Source: Mucilaginibacter sp.
GTDB lineage: Bacteria; Bacteroidota; Bacteroidia; Sphingobacteriales; Sphingobacteriaceae
Direction of reading: 5' to 3'
NCBI GenBank assembly: GCA_016763755.1
Contig: JAESTD010000206.1
Location: 1 to 33,815 of the forward strand
Length of the DNA: 33,815 bases
Of this stretch, positions 16,104 through 23,938 are shown piece after piece; positions within the stretch are counted from its first letter, which is position 1; every line of letters begins with the position of its first letter. A program made the translations under genes and the position numbers. The notes beneath the pieces are model-generated. The model was given only the letters and a program-made list of their open reading frames with translations. It did not search any database and was not told the origin of the DNA.

Positions 16104-17147
16104 ATGCAATTTACTGCCAAGGATATAGCAATGCTGCTAAACGGCACAGTTGAAGGTGATGAATCAGTTGCCGTTAATCAATTGGCTAAGATAGAGGAAG
16201 CCCAGCTAGGCTCCCTTTCGTTTTTGGCAAACGCCAAGTACGAGCCTTTTTTGTATATCACCAACGCATCTATCGTAATTGTAAATAACAGTCAGCAACT
16301 TACCGCCCCTGTTAATGCTACCTTGATAAGAGTTGAGAATGCTTATAGTGCGTTTACTCTTTTGCTGGAAAAATACAACACGTTTAAACTTTATAAAGAA
16401 GGCATAGAACAACCGAGCTTCGTTCACGAAACAGCTAAACTTGGCGAGAACGCTTACGTAGGCGCCTTTGCCTACATAGGGCAGGATGTTAAATTGGGTA
16501 ACAATTGCAAGATATATCCTAACTGCTACATTGCAGATAATGTTACCCTTGGTGATAACGTTACGCTGTTCCCGGGTGTTGTGGTGTATTTTGATTGTGT
16601 TATCGGCAACAACGTAACAATCCACTCGGGAGCCATTATTGGCAGTGATGGTTTTGGATTTGCACCTAATGCAGATGGCAGTTATACCAAGATTGCCCAA
16701 ATAGGTAATGTAATTATCGAGGATGATGTGGAGATTGGTTCAAATACAACTATTGACAGAGCTACGATGGGCTCAACCATCATTCGCAAAGGAGCTAAAA
16801 TTGATAACCTTGTACAGGTTGCGCATAACGCCGAAGTGGGTAATAACACCGTTATTGCAGCCCAATCGGGCATATCAGGAAGTACAAAAATTGGGGCAAG
16901 GGTAGTTGTTGGCGGCCAGGTTGGTTTTGCCGGCCATTTGACTATTGCGGACGGCAGCCAGTTTGGTGCACAAACCGGTGTTAATAGTTCTGTAAAAGAA
17001 GAAGGCAAGCAATGGGGCGGTTCGCCGTACCTGCCATATAAAGATTATTTGCGAGCACATGTTAATACCAGGCGATTACCCGACCTGGAACAGCGTGTAC
17101 GCGAACTGGAGAATATTATAAAAGAGTTAAAAAAAGAAGTTCAGTAA
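16104..17147 (+). CDS. lpxD: UDP-3-O-(3-hydroxyacyl)glucosamine N-acyltransferase LpxD
   Basis: A 347-residue protein. The N-terminal domain (1-100) binds the uridine/lipid part of the substrate. From about residue 105 there is a left-handed beta-helix of hexapeptide repeats (for example IGQDVKLGNNCKIYP, LGDNVTLFPG, IGNNVTIHSG), with the catalytic His in QVAHNAEVGNN. The C-terminus is a helical tail (RRLPDLEQRVRELENIIKELKK). It transfers a 3-hydroxyacyl chain from ACP to the amino group of UDP-3-O-acyl-glucosamine, the third step of lipid A synthesis, in the cytoplasm. It opens the lpxD-lpxC/fabZ-lpxA set. Length is as usual for the family. Confidence 0.96.
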   Translation: MQFTAKDIAMLLNGTVEGDESVAVNQLAKIEEAQLGSLSFLANAKYEPFLYITNASIVIVNNSQQLTAPVNATLIRVENAYSAFTLLLEKYNTFKLYKEGIEQPSFVHETAKLGENAYVGAFAYIGQDVKLGNNCKIYPNCYIADNVTLGDNVTLFPGVVVYFDCVIGNNVTIHSGAIIGSDGFGFAPNADGSYTKIAQIGNVIIEDDVEIGSNTTIDRATMGSTIIRKGAKIDNLVQVAHNAEVGNNTVIAAQSGISGSTKIGARVVVGGQVGFAGHLTIADGSQFGAQTGVNSSVKEEGKQWGGSPYLPYKDYLRAHVNTRRLPDLEQRVRELENIIKELKKEVQ

Positions 17148-17172
17148 TTCAGGTTCAATCGGTATACCAACC

Positions 17173-17218
17173 AATGAACTAATGAACTAATGAACGAATG
17201 AGCAATATAAAATGAACG
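17173..17218 (+). repeat. Short tandem repeats with start-stop micro-ORFs upstream of lpxC
   Basis: Four imperfect 8-bp units lie head to tail (AATGAACT, AATGAACT, AATGAACG, AATGAGCA at 17173-17204), and a further AATGAACG at 17211-17218 contains the lpxC start codon. Each unit carries an ATG followed closely by a stop: 17174 and 17182 read ATG AAC TAA, 17190 reads ATG AAC GAA TGA. The one at 17198 ends in a TGA (17213-17215) overlapping the lpxC ATG. Confidence 0.8.
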
Positions 17219-18609
17219 TAAAACAAAGAACTATCAAAGCACCGGTATCCATTTCCGGAGTAGGCTTGCACACCGGCCAAAACGTTACCATGACCTTTAA
17301 CCCTGCGCCTGAAAAACACGGGTATAAATTCCGTCGTGTTGATTTACCGAGCCAGCCTGTAATTGATGCTGATTGCGATAACGTAACGGATACCTCGCGT
17401 GGTACTACGCTTACCCAGAACGGCGCGAGTGTTAGCACCGTTGAACACGTATTAGCAGCTTTGGTTGGCTTAGAGATAGATAATGTGCTGATTGATATGG
17501 ACGCGCAGGAAACGCCTATCATGGACGGAAGTTCTATACAGTTCATTAACGCCATTGAAGAGACCGGCACTGTTGAGCAGGATGCCGACCGCGAGTACTA
17601 TCATATTCCATATAATATCCACTACTCTGAGCCTGATCGTAAGGTTGATATGGTGGCTATGCCTTTAGATGATGATTACCGCTTTACCTGTATGGTTGAT
17701 TACAACTCGCAGGTATTGGGCAGCCAGCATGCTACGATCTCTACGTTAAAGGAGTTTAAAAAAGAGATCGCATCCAGCCGTACTTTTTGTTTCTTACACG
17801 AGCTGGAAATGCTGGTTAAGCACGACCTGATTAAAGGCGGCGACTTAAACAATGCCATTGTGGTAGTTGATAAAGATGTTGACCAGGATGAGCTAAACCA
17901 CCTAGCAAAGCTGTTTAACCGTAAGGATATCAACGTTGCGCCCCAGGGTATTTTGAACAACATTGAGCTTCGCCACCAGAACGAGCCGGCACGCCACAAA
18001 TTGCTGGATATGATAGGCGACCTTGCTTTGGTAGGTGTTCCGCTGAAAGGGCATATCATGGCTGCCCGCCCCGGCCATGCAGCCAACGTTGCTTTTGCTA
18101 AAAAGATAAAGGCGCTTATTAAGAAAGAACGCAGCCGCAAACATGTAAAGGTTTACGACCCTAACATGAAACCGGTTTATGATACTGTACAGATCATGGA
18201 GATATTGCCGCACCGCCCACCGTTGCTGCTTATCGATAAGATATTGGAACTTACCAAAACCCACGTGGTTGGCTTAAAAGCCGTAACCATGAACGAGCCA
18301 TTCTTTGTGGGCCACTTCCCTGGTGCACCGGTAATGCCTGGTGTTTTGCAGATAGAGGCCATGGCACAAACAGGCGGCATATTGGTGCTCAACACCGTTC
18401 CCGATCCTGAAAACTATTTGACATTATTCCTAAAAATTGAAAATGCAAGATTTAAGGATAAGGTTTTACCGGGTGATACGTTAATATTCCGTTGTGACCT
18501 GGTAGCACCTATCCGCAGGGGCATTGCGCAGATGAAAGGTATTGGTATGGTGGGCGAAAAAGTTGTGGTTGAAGCCGAGCTGATGGCACAAATAGTTAAA
18601 TACAAATAA
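17212..18609 (+). CDS. lpxC-fabZ: Bifunctional UDP-3-O-acyl-GlcNAc deacetylase / 3-hydroxyacyl-ACP dehydratase (LpxC-FabZ fusion)
   Basis: A 465-residue fusion. Residues 1 to about 305 are LpxC, with the zinc ligand H79 (EHVLAAL), the HKLLDMIGDLAL segment carrying the other His/Asp ligands, and the catalytic-His region PGHAANVAFAKK. A short linker leads to FabZ (about 320-465), with ILPHRPPLLLIDKI, the catalytic His in GHFPGAPVMPG and Glu in LQIEAMAQ. LpxC commits UDP-acyl-GlcNAc to lipid A. FabZ dehydrates 3-hydroxyacyl-ACP for fatty acids, the competing use of the same acyl pool. The fusion is a known Bacteroidota/Chlorobi arrangement. It is 64 bp after lpxD and 5 bp before lpxA. All key residues appear intact. 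Confidence 0.96.
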   Translation: MNVKQRTIKAPVSISGVGLHTGQNVTMTFNPAPEKHGYKFRRVDLPSQPVIDADCDNVTDTSRGTTLTQNGASVSTVEHVLAALVGLEIDNVLIDMDAQETPIMDGSSIQFINAIEETGTVEQDADREYYHIPYNIHYSEPDRKVDMVAMPLDDDYRFTCMVDYNSQVLGSQHATISTLKEFKKEIASSRTFCFLHELEMLVKHDLIKGGDLNNAIVVVDKDVDQDELNHLAKLFNRKDINVAPQGILNNIELRHQNEPARHKLLDMIGDLALVGVPLKGHIMAARPGHAANVAFAKKIKALIKKERSRKHVKVYDPNMKPVYDTVQIMEILPHRPPLLLIDKILELTKTHVVGLKAVTMNEPFFVGHFPGAPVMPGVLQIEAMAQTGGILVLNTVPDPENYLTLFLKIENARFKDKVLPGDTLIFRCDLVAPIRRGIAQMKGIGMVGEKVVVEAELMAQIVKYK

Positions 18610-18614
18610 TAAGC

Positions 18615-19400
18615 ATGATACAGCCGTTAGCATATATACACCCACAGGCAAAAATTGCCGACAACGTGGTGATTGAGCCTTTTGTAACTATCCATAAAGA
18701 TGTGGAAATTGGCGAAGGTTCATGGATAGGGTCAAACTCTGTGATCATGGATGGTGCGCGCATTGGTAAAAACTGCCGTATTTTTCCGGGTGCTGTTGTA
18801 TCTGCACCACCGCAGGATCTGAAATACAAAGGTGAAGCCAGCACGGTTACCATCGGCGATAATACCGTTATCCGCGAATGTGTAACCCTAAACCGTGGTA
18901 CTGCGCTCGATAAAAATACCACCACTATAGGCAATAACTGCCTGTTAATGGCCTACACCCACGTAGCGCACGATTGTGTTATAGGCGATAATGTGATCAT
19001 TGCTAACGCAGTGCAATTAGCCGGGCACATCAATGTGTATGACTATGCGTTTATAGGAGGCACTTCTGCTGTGCACCAGTTTGTTGAGATAGGTGCACAT
19101 GCCATGATATCGGGCGGCTCATTGGTACGTAAAGATGTACCGCCGTTTACCAAGGCAGGTCGCGAGCCATTATCATATATCGGGATCAACTCTGTAGGTT
19201 TGCGCCGCCGTGGTTTCAGTGCCGAAACCATTAACGAGATCCAGGAGATTTACCGCATTATCTTCCTTAAGAAATATAACATCACCAAAGCCCTTGACAT
19301 TATAGAGGCCCAGTTTAACCCAACCGTTGAGCGCGACGAGATCATCAACTTTGTGCAGAACTCGCAACGCGGTATCATGAAAGGTTTCGGGGCGGTGTAA
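18615..19400 (+). CDS. lpxA: Acyl-ACP--UDP-N-acetylglucosamine O-acyltransferase LpxA
   Basis: A 261-residue hexapeptide-repeat beta-helix enzyme starting MIQPLAYIHPQAKIADNVVI. The catalytic His lies in THVAHDCVIGDNVIIANA, and the PPFTKAGREP segment and the C-terminal helical domain (GLRRRGFSAETINEIQEIYR) are characteristic. LpxA adds the first 3-hydroxyacyl chain to UDP-GlcNAc in the cytoplasm. The gene starts 5 bp after lpxC-fabZ, so the two are surely cotranscribed. Length equals the usual 255-265 residues. Confidence 0.96.
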   Translation: MIQPLAYIHPQAKIADNVVIEPFVTIHKDVEIGEGSWIGSNSVIMDGARIGKNCRIFPGAVVSAPPQDLKYKGEASTVTIGDNTVIRECVTLNRGTALDKNTTTIGNNCLLMAYTHVAHDCVIGDNVIIANAVQLAGHINVYDYAFIGGTSAVHQFVEIGAHAMISGGSLVRKDVPPFTKAGREPLSYIGINSVGLRRRGFSAETINEIQEIYRIIFLKKYNITKALDIIEAQFNPTVERDEIINFVQNSQRGIMKGFGAV

Positions 19401-19402
19401 TT

Positions 19403-19483
19403 TGAGTTGATAGTTCATGGTTCATAGCAAATAGTTAAAGCCCGGCTCCGCACCATGAACTATGAACTATTAACTATCAACTA
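19403..19483 (+). repeat. Imperfect inverted repeat (about 24-nt arms) in the lpxA-ABC spacer
   Basis: The left arm (19403-19426, built of GTTGATAGTTCATGGTTCAT) pairs with the right arm (19460-19483, CTATGAACTATTAACTATCA), around a GC-rich loop (GCCCGGCTCCGC). It is composed of TGAACTA-like units similar to those before lpxC. There is no U tract. The right arm contains a 10-codon ORF from ATG 19455 whose TGA (19485-19487) overlaps the TTG start of the ABC ATPase. Confidence 0.75.
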
Positions 19484-20113
19484 TTGAAAATTACTCTCCA
19501 CAATATTGGCCGGCGGTTTAACCGCGAATGGATCTTCAGGGGTATTGATTATACTTTTGAGGAGCAGAACAGTTATGCCATTTTGGGGTCTAACGGATCC
19601 GGGAAATCAACCTTGCTGCAGGTACTTAACGGGAGCCTTAATCCATCTGCTGGAGAAATAAAATATAGCAACGCAGATGTGGATATTGAGCCGGAGAATG
19701 TTTTTAACTACCTGAGCCTTGCCGCACCCTATTTAGAAGTAATAGAGGATTTCTCGCTGACCGAGATGATCGACTTCCATTTTAAGTTTAAAAAATACCG
19801 CCCGGGGATGGATAAACAAGCCGTTGCCGATATCCTTAACCTGCAGGGAAGTCGTGACAAGCTGATCCGCTATTTTTCATCAGGGATGAAGCAAAGATTG
19901 AAACTCGCTCTTGCCTTTTGCTCGGATACCCCCACGCTAATGCTGGATGAACCTACATCAAATCTGGACAATCAAGGTATCGATTGGTACCTGAGCCTGA
20001 TAGAACAATACAGCGCGGGCAGGTTGACTATTATCTGCTCAAACCAGGAGCACGAGTATAGTTTCTGTAACCATACATTAAGTATCGCGGATTATAAAAA
20101 GGTGGCAGTATGA
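19484..20113 (+). CDS. ABC transporter ATP-binding protein, lipid A operon-linked
   Basis: A 209-residue single ATPase domain with Walker A GSNGSGKST (35-43), signature FSSGMKQRLK (131-140), Walker B TLMLDEPTSNLD and a short C-terminus. The start is TTG (19484-19486): no ATG is suitably placed, and the protein begins MKITLHNIGRRFN as expected for this type. No permease gene is adjacent. The nucleotide-binding domain is small and resembles CcmA/heme-export ATPases, but no cytochrome maturation genes are near. Being behind lpxA, a function in envelope lipid traffic is possible but unproven. The H-loop position reads SNQEHE, not the usual His motif SxHx, so the switch region is unusual. Confidence 0.88.
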   Translation: MKITLHNIGRRFNREWIFRGIDYTFEEQNSYAILGSNGSGKSTLLQVLNGSLNPSAGEIKYSNADVDIEPENVFNYLSLAAPYLEVIEDFSLTEMIDFHFKFKKYRPGMDKQAVADILNLQGSRDKLIRYFSSGMKQRLKLALAFCSDTPTLMLDEPTSNLDNQGIDWYLSLIEQYSAGRLTIICSNQEHEYSFCNHTLSIADYKKVAV

Positions 20114-20128
20114 TTTAAGACAAACCAG

Positions 20129-20448
20129 TTGTGGGTTGCTCGTACGGAGCAAATGCAATGGCATAAATCTTTCTACAAAGCGGTTGTCCTTACAGGACAA
20201 GTTATCTGTCAATGTAATTCTCTCAACTGGTTGAAGCTTATAGCTTCGACCTAACATTATGCAAGCATTCTGCTTGCGTAAGCTGAAAGCTTACTTCATT
20301 TTGGATCAAAGTTACACTGTCCCTAAACATCGACCAGTTCGGGGATTAAAAGACAGTGGGGCTAAGTGCTTCAAATACTCCGTTAGGGGTTACCGCTTGG
20401 TAGAAAAAATAACCAAAGTAGTTTTTGCTCCGTAGGAGCTACCCACAA
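20129..20448. repeat. 320-bp hairpin-mosaic element with about 75-bp imperfect inverted ends (MITE-like)
   Basis: The 20114-20500 gap has no credible gene. The left end (20129-20200) and the reverse complement of the right end (20370-20448) share TTGTGGG, a GCTC..GGAGC hairpin, TTTCTACaAAGCGGT and TCCTAACGGAG-like blocks. Between them are small perfect hairpins at 20184-20200 (7-bp stem), 20233-20247 (6 bp), 20261-20277 (7 bp) and 20278-20294 (7 bp), all with 3-nt loops. This organisation suggests a non-autonomous repeat. There is no transposase in the window and no obvious target-site duplication. Confidence 0.7.
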
Positions 20449-20500
20449 TAAGATCATCGTCAATAGGATTTGCCTCCATTGAAATAGAAGCCTAAATGAT

Positions 20501-21805
20501 TTACTTGCCTTTCCCGGCCATGTAATCGATTGTTAAATTACACAAAGTTTTTACACCGAGGGTAAAGCCACTTTCATCAATATAAAAATCGGGTGTATGG
20601 TGCGATGGTGCGGTTAGCTTGTCGCCGCCTTTGGGCATGCCGCCTAAAAAGAAAAACAGGCCAGGGACTTTTTCCTGGTAAAAGCTAAAATCTTCGGCAC
20701 CTGTTACGGGTGGCACCAGTAGAACATTGCCTTTGCCGGCGGTTTCCTGTAGGGTTGGCAGCATTTTTTGAGTAAGCGATACATTATTAAATGTTACCGG
20801 GTAATGATTGCTGTAGGGAGCCCAAACTTCGGCAGTTGCACCGAAGGCTTCGGCTGTTTTTGTGGCAATACGCTTAACATTTTCGTTTACCAGTTTCTCG
20901 TCGGCTGGAGTAAAGAAACGCAGGGTGCCCAACATCTCCACACACTCAGGAATGATATTGAAACGGGTACCGCCTTTGATAGCGCCAATGGTTACCACAG
21001 CGGGATTCTCGGTCACGTTTACATTGCGGCTCACAATACTTTGCAGCGAGCTAATGATCTGTGCCGATACCACAACAGGGTCTACACTTTGCCATGGATA
21101 AGCACCATGTGCTGATTTGCCCTTCACTACTATCTTCAGGTCGTTTACGCCGGCCATGGTGCCGCCGGGCCGGTATGTCAATTTACCCACCTCAACCGCC
21201 GATGCTATATGCAGACCAAAAATAGCATCCACCTTTGGGTTATCTAATACACCTTCTTTAACCATTTGCTCGGCACCCCCCTTTTCTCCAATGGGAGAAC
21301 CTTCTTCTGCAGGTTGGAATATGAACTTTACAGTACCATGCAGGTCTTTCTTCATGCCTGATAATATTTCAGCAACACCCATCAATATCGCCATGTGCGA
21401 ATCATGGCCACAGGCATGCATGGCACCTACTTCCTGTCCGTTATATTGTGTTTTTACCTTGGATGCAAACGGCAAGTTAACGCGCTCAGTTCCGGGCAGG
21501 CCGTCCATATCTGCGCGTAAAGCCACCACAGGGCCGGGATGACCACCTTTTAATAAACCTACTATACCGGTTGTTGCTACACCGGTTTGCACCTCTATCC
21601 CAAGCGATTGCAAATGTTTGGCAATAATGCCAGATGTGCGTACTTCACGGTTGCCCAATTCCGGATGCTCATGAAAATCACGACGCCAGGCTATCACTTT
21701 TTGTTCCAATGCATCTGCTTTTTTTGAAGCCTGTGTTTTTAGAGTAACCTGTGCAAATACAGGTAAAGCAATGCTGGTAAGCGATAGCAGAAGCAGTTTT
21801 TTCAT
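20501..21805 (-). CDS. M20-family amidohydrolase/metallopeptidase (IAA-amino acid hydrolase type), exported
   Basis: A 434-residue protein with a cleavable signal peptide (MKKLLLLSLTSIALPVFAQ, no lipobox Cys). The metal-binding motifs of M20D enzymes are visible: HEHPELGN (45-52), RADMDGLP (97-104), HACGHDSHMA (130-139, with C132 and H134), PAEEG (165-169) and GLHIAS, plus the final TGAEDFSF and HHTPDF segments carrying the last His ligand. M20D members hydrolyse N-acyl amino acids or small amide conjugates. The exported location points to periplasmic scavenging or peptide trimming. It stands alone, between the MITE-like element and a GC-richer non-coding block. The substrate is not predictable. 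Confidence 0.92.
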   Translation of the reverse strand: MKKLLLLSLTSIALPVFAQVTLKTQASKKADALEQKVIAWRRDFHEHPELGNREVRTSGIIAKHLQSLGIEVQTGVATTGIVGLLKGGHPGPVVALRADMDGLPGTERVNLPFASKVKTQYNGQEVGAMHACGHDSHMAILMGVAEILSGMKKDLHGTVKFIFQPAEEGSPIGEKGGAEQMVKEGVLDNPKVDAIFGLHIASAVEVGKLTYRPGGTMAGVNDLKIVVKGKSAHGAYPWQSVDPVVVSAQIISSLQSIVSRNVNVTENPAVVTIGAIKGGTRFNIIPECVEMLGTLRFFTPADEKLVNENVKRIATKTAEAFGATAEVWAPYSNHYPVTFNNVSLTQKMLPTLQETAGKGNVLLVPPVTGAEDFSFYQEKVPGLFFFLGGMPKGGDKLTAPSHHTPDFYIDESGFTLGVKTLCNLTIDYMAGKGK

Positions 21806-21839
21806 GATGTAGAGATTGTTGGTCTGGCTAATATAATAA

Positions 21840-22003
21840 ATGTTGGGCCTCTCCCCATCCGCTCTCCGAAAGGGATGGCATCGAATCTACAACTGTCGCG
21901 AGATAAGCGTCAGCGTATCTGGACGGCATTTGGGAAGCATTGGCTTTCATGAGCTTTCAGCGGACGTTATGGGTAGATACGAGTGGAATTCGCGCCAGCT
22001 TAA
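21840..22003. repeat. GC-richer non-coding block, probable degenerate intergenic repeat
   Basis: The 21806-22099 gap holds no convincing ORF. It begins with a CCATCC/GGATGG hairpin (within 21855-21880) and a TCTCCGAAAGGGATGG segment of a type common in Bacteroidota intergenic repeats. It continues with a C/G-rich stretch to about 22003, then changes to AT-rich DNA. No open frame crosses it on either strand. It may be an old repeat or remnant. Confidence 0.4.
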
Positions 22004-22099
22004 TCTTCCATATCATTAAAGATGATTGATAAAAGGCTTGTTTTTTTGTAGAAATCTTTTGGTGTTTTTTATTTTAGTAATTAGACCATTCTGAATATC

Positions 22100-22462
22100 T
22101 CACGAAATTAGACTTTTATTATTTTTTTCTTTTTCATACGCGCTCGTGACTATCCACCATACCTTTTGTTCTTCAGGAGACTTCATATTGTAGTTGTCGT
22201 CATCAGAACAAACTATTTGCCACATCCTGTTCAGTAATTCTAATTTTGTTCCGTTTGGATTTTCTTTTAGAACACGAGCCTCCATCTCTTTAATTATTTT
22301 TTTTACCTCTTTATTGAACTCTTTTTCTTTCAGGTCATTATATGTGTCAGCTTTATAATCCAAGCCAACAGAATTTAAAAGAGTCTTCTTGTCGTCCATT
22401 TTACCAAAAATGATAATACAAAGGATAACTGGAATGATTACAAAAAAAATAAAAGATAGCAT
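22100..22462 (-). CDS. Hypothetical membrane-anchored protein, AT-rich orphan
   Basis: A 120-residue product: one N-terminal transmembrane helix (MLSFIFFVIIPVILCIIIFG, an uncleaved anchor), then a charged, helical domain rich in Lys and Glu (NDLKEKEFNKEVKKIIKEMEAR in the middle) and a C-terminal part with WQIVCSDDDNY and VWWIVTSAYEKEK. No family is recognised. Codon use and base composition are clearly more AT-rich than the neighbouring genes, which suggests transfer or rapid drift. It lies alone, between the non-coding block and the perfect hairpin at 22594. That the frame is long and ends cleanly supports a real gene, but no homologue can be named. Confidence 0.6.
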   Translation of the reverse strand: MLSFIFFVIIPVILCIIIFGKMDDKKTLLNSVGLDYKADTYNDLKEKEFNKEVKKIIKEMEARVLKENPNGTKLELLNRMWQIVCSDDDNYNMKSPEEQKVWWIVTSAYEKEKNNKSLIS

Positions 22463-22593
22463 AACTGATTAGTATTTACACATAAATATAAGTTATTTAT
22501 CAATTGAAATACTGCTATTCGGTAGCATTTTGTTCCTCTGCGAAAATTTGGTGCATAGCTGTAGACAACTTTGTCCCAAGGGATATAGTTACC

Positions 22594-22653
22594 AAAAAAC
22601 ATTAAACAAAAAGAGACGCGACACTTCGCGTCTCTTTTTGTTTAATGTTTTTT
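22594..22653 (-). terminator. Very long perfect hairpin terminator after the thioredoxin-fold lipoprotein gene
   Basis: Two 28-bp arms (22594-22621 and 22626-22653) are perfectly complementary around a 4-nt CACT loop. The GAGACGCGA core is flanked by A/T runs, so it can act in both directions. The outermost two bases of the right arm fall within the stop codon of the adjacent gene (22652-22654). Confidence 0.9.
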
Positions 22654-23782
22654 ATTTCTTGTTCAAATAATCATGTACTGCCTGGTCAACATCTGTAAGG
22701 TTGATGTTGGGTTGCAACAGGTGCCAGTTCTCATCCAGCAAAAAATACGTGGGCGCGGCCTTTATTTTCCAGTTAGCCACATTGGGTGATGCATCACCTT
22801 TAAGGTCTGACACCTGTATCCATTTATCGGTGTTTTTAGGCGCGTTCTTTAACCATGTTGTTTTGTCTGTGTCCAACGAAATACTGACGATGGCAAACTT
22901 CTCGCGGTCAGCTGGTGTCAGGATCAGCCCGCTACTCATTTTGATATGGTTGCGGTTTGATGCTTCGCTGCCACTTTTCCAAAACTCCACCAAGACTAAT
23001 TTCTCTTTTAGTGCTTTGCGATCAAACAGTTTTCCATCCGGTGTTTGCCCGGTGATCTCCGCCGCTACGGAACCCGGTATCAGTTTAACCAGCACCGCTA
23101 CCTTGTTACCTACCTTAAGGCCATCATCGGTGTTTTTGGCAGAATCGGTAAGCATCGAATAGATATCCGCATACTCCTGCGCAAATTCGTCAAGATATTG
23201 CTCGGCCAAAATATGTGCCGATGCCAGGCTGTTTGGATTTGCTTTTACATAGGCCATCAAGATCTTCGGTTCCATCTCCCGCCGATCGTGCTGTAGTCCT
23301 CGAGTTTTAGTATAAAGTTCAGCACGTTCTTTCTTATCCATATCCTTCACTTCACGGGTATCCAGATATTTTACCAGCGAATCGATACTGTGGTCCAGCT
23401 TGCCTGCCATCTTTTCTTCCAGTTTGTAATAATCGCTAAGCTGTTGTTGGATTTTTGATGTAGAGGTTACTTTTGGGTAAGCATTTTGTTGCGGCTCTAC
23501 TGTGTAATCGCCGTTTTCAAGATACAGGGTAAACTTTTGCCCGTTGTTAAGAGACTTAGCATCATCGGTAACAGCCACATCGTAATATCCGGATGATGCC
23601 AGCGCTTCGTCAATTTTTCCTGTGCCGTCTTTAATGTTTTTAGTCAGGACTGTTTGATTATACTGGCTTAGCATTAGCTTGCCGCTGTTGATACTTTTGT
23701 CCGTAAGGGTTAAATGGACTTGGGGTACGTTACCGCAGGCTGAGAATAATATGCCTGCCATAATTATAAAATAGCTTTTCAT
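22652..23782 (-). CDS. Lipoprotein with a thioredoxin-like domain lacking the CxxC motif
   Basis: Start ATG 23780-23782 gives 376 residues beginning MKSYFIIMAG, with a lipobox ending at Cys16 (LFSAC); the start two codons upstream is also possible. Residues about 20-125 resemble the DUF4369-type beta domain that precedes thioredoxin domains in Bacteroidota. A helical linker follows (125-225), then a redoxin fold (about 235-376) with LVLVEFWKSGSEAS (262-275), FAIVSISLD, and AAPTYFLLDENW containing the cis-Pro. The site that normally reads WCxxC is SGSEAS, so both redox cysteines are missing. It cannot be a disulfide reductase; a binding or structural role is inferred. Located in the periplasm or on the outer membrane. 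Confidence 0.82.
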   Translation of the reverse strand: MKSYFIIMAGILFSACGNVPQVHLTLTDKSINSGKLMLSQYNQTVLTKNIKDGTGKIDEALASSGYYDVAVTDDAKSLNNGQKFTLYLENGDYTVEPQQNAYPKVTSTSKIQQQLSDYYKLEEKMAGKLDHSIDSLVKYLDTREVKDMDKKERAELYTKTRGLQHDRREMEPKILMAYVKANPNSLASAHILAEQYLDEFAQEYADIYSMLTDSAKNTDDGLKVGNKVAVLVKLIPGSVAAEITGQTPDGKLFDRKALKEKLVLVEFWKSGSEASNRNHIKMSSGLILTPADREKFAIVSISLDTDKTTWLKNAPKNTDKWIQVSDLKGDASPNVANWKIKAAPTYFLLDENWHLLQPNINLTDVDQAVHDYLNKK

Positions 23783-23938
23783 ATGCATTGTGTAAGGATG
23801 AGCGAAATTAACAATTTCCTTTATTCTGTGGATAAGCATTTAAAGCTTACTTTTTGATGACGAAATTTAGATTGTTTCTAAATAGTTATTATACCTGTTT
23901 TAAGCCGAAACCATTTATATCCTTTGGCTTTTAATAAA

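Noticed and set aside
17173..17204. Possible CRISPR-like array
   Set aside because: The repeats are 8 bp, contiguous and without spacers, so this is a simple tandem repeat.
17700..18140. Minus-strand ORF of 146 codons inside lpxC-fabZ
   Set aside because: It is a shadow of an unambiguous, conserved coding sequence; no start or context supports it.
20129..20448. Structured RNA or riboswitch for the M20 gene
   Set aside because: The element lies downstream of the minus-strand M20 gene and is inverted-repeat bounded, so a mobile repeat fits better.
21840..22003. Remnant of a protein gene in the GC-richer block
   Set aside because: Frames on both strands are broken by stops and none gave a recognisable domain; it is better left as a non-coding repeat-like block.
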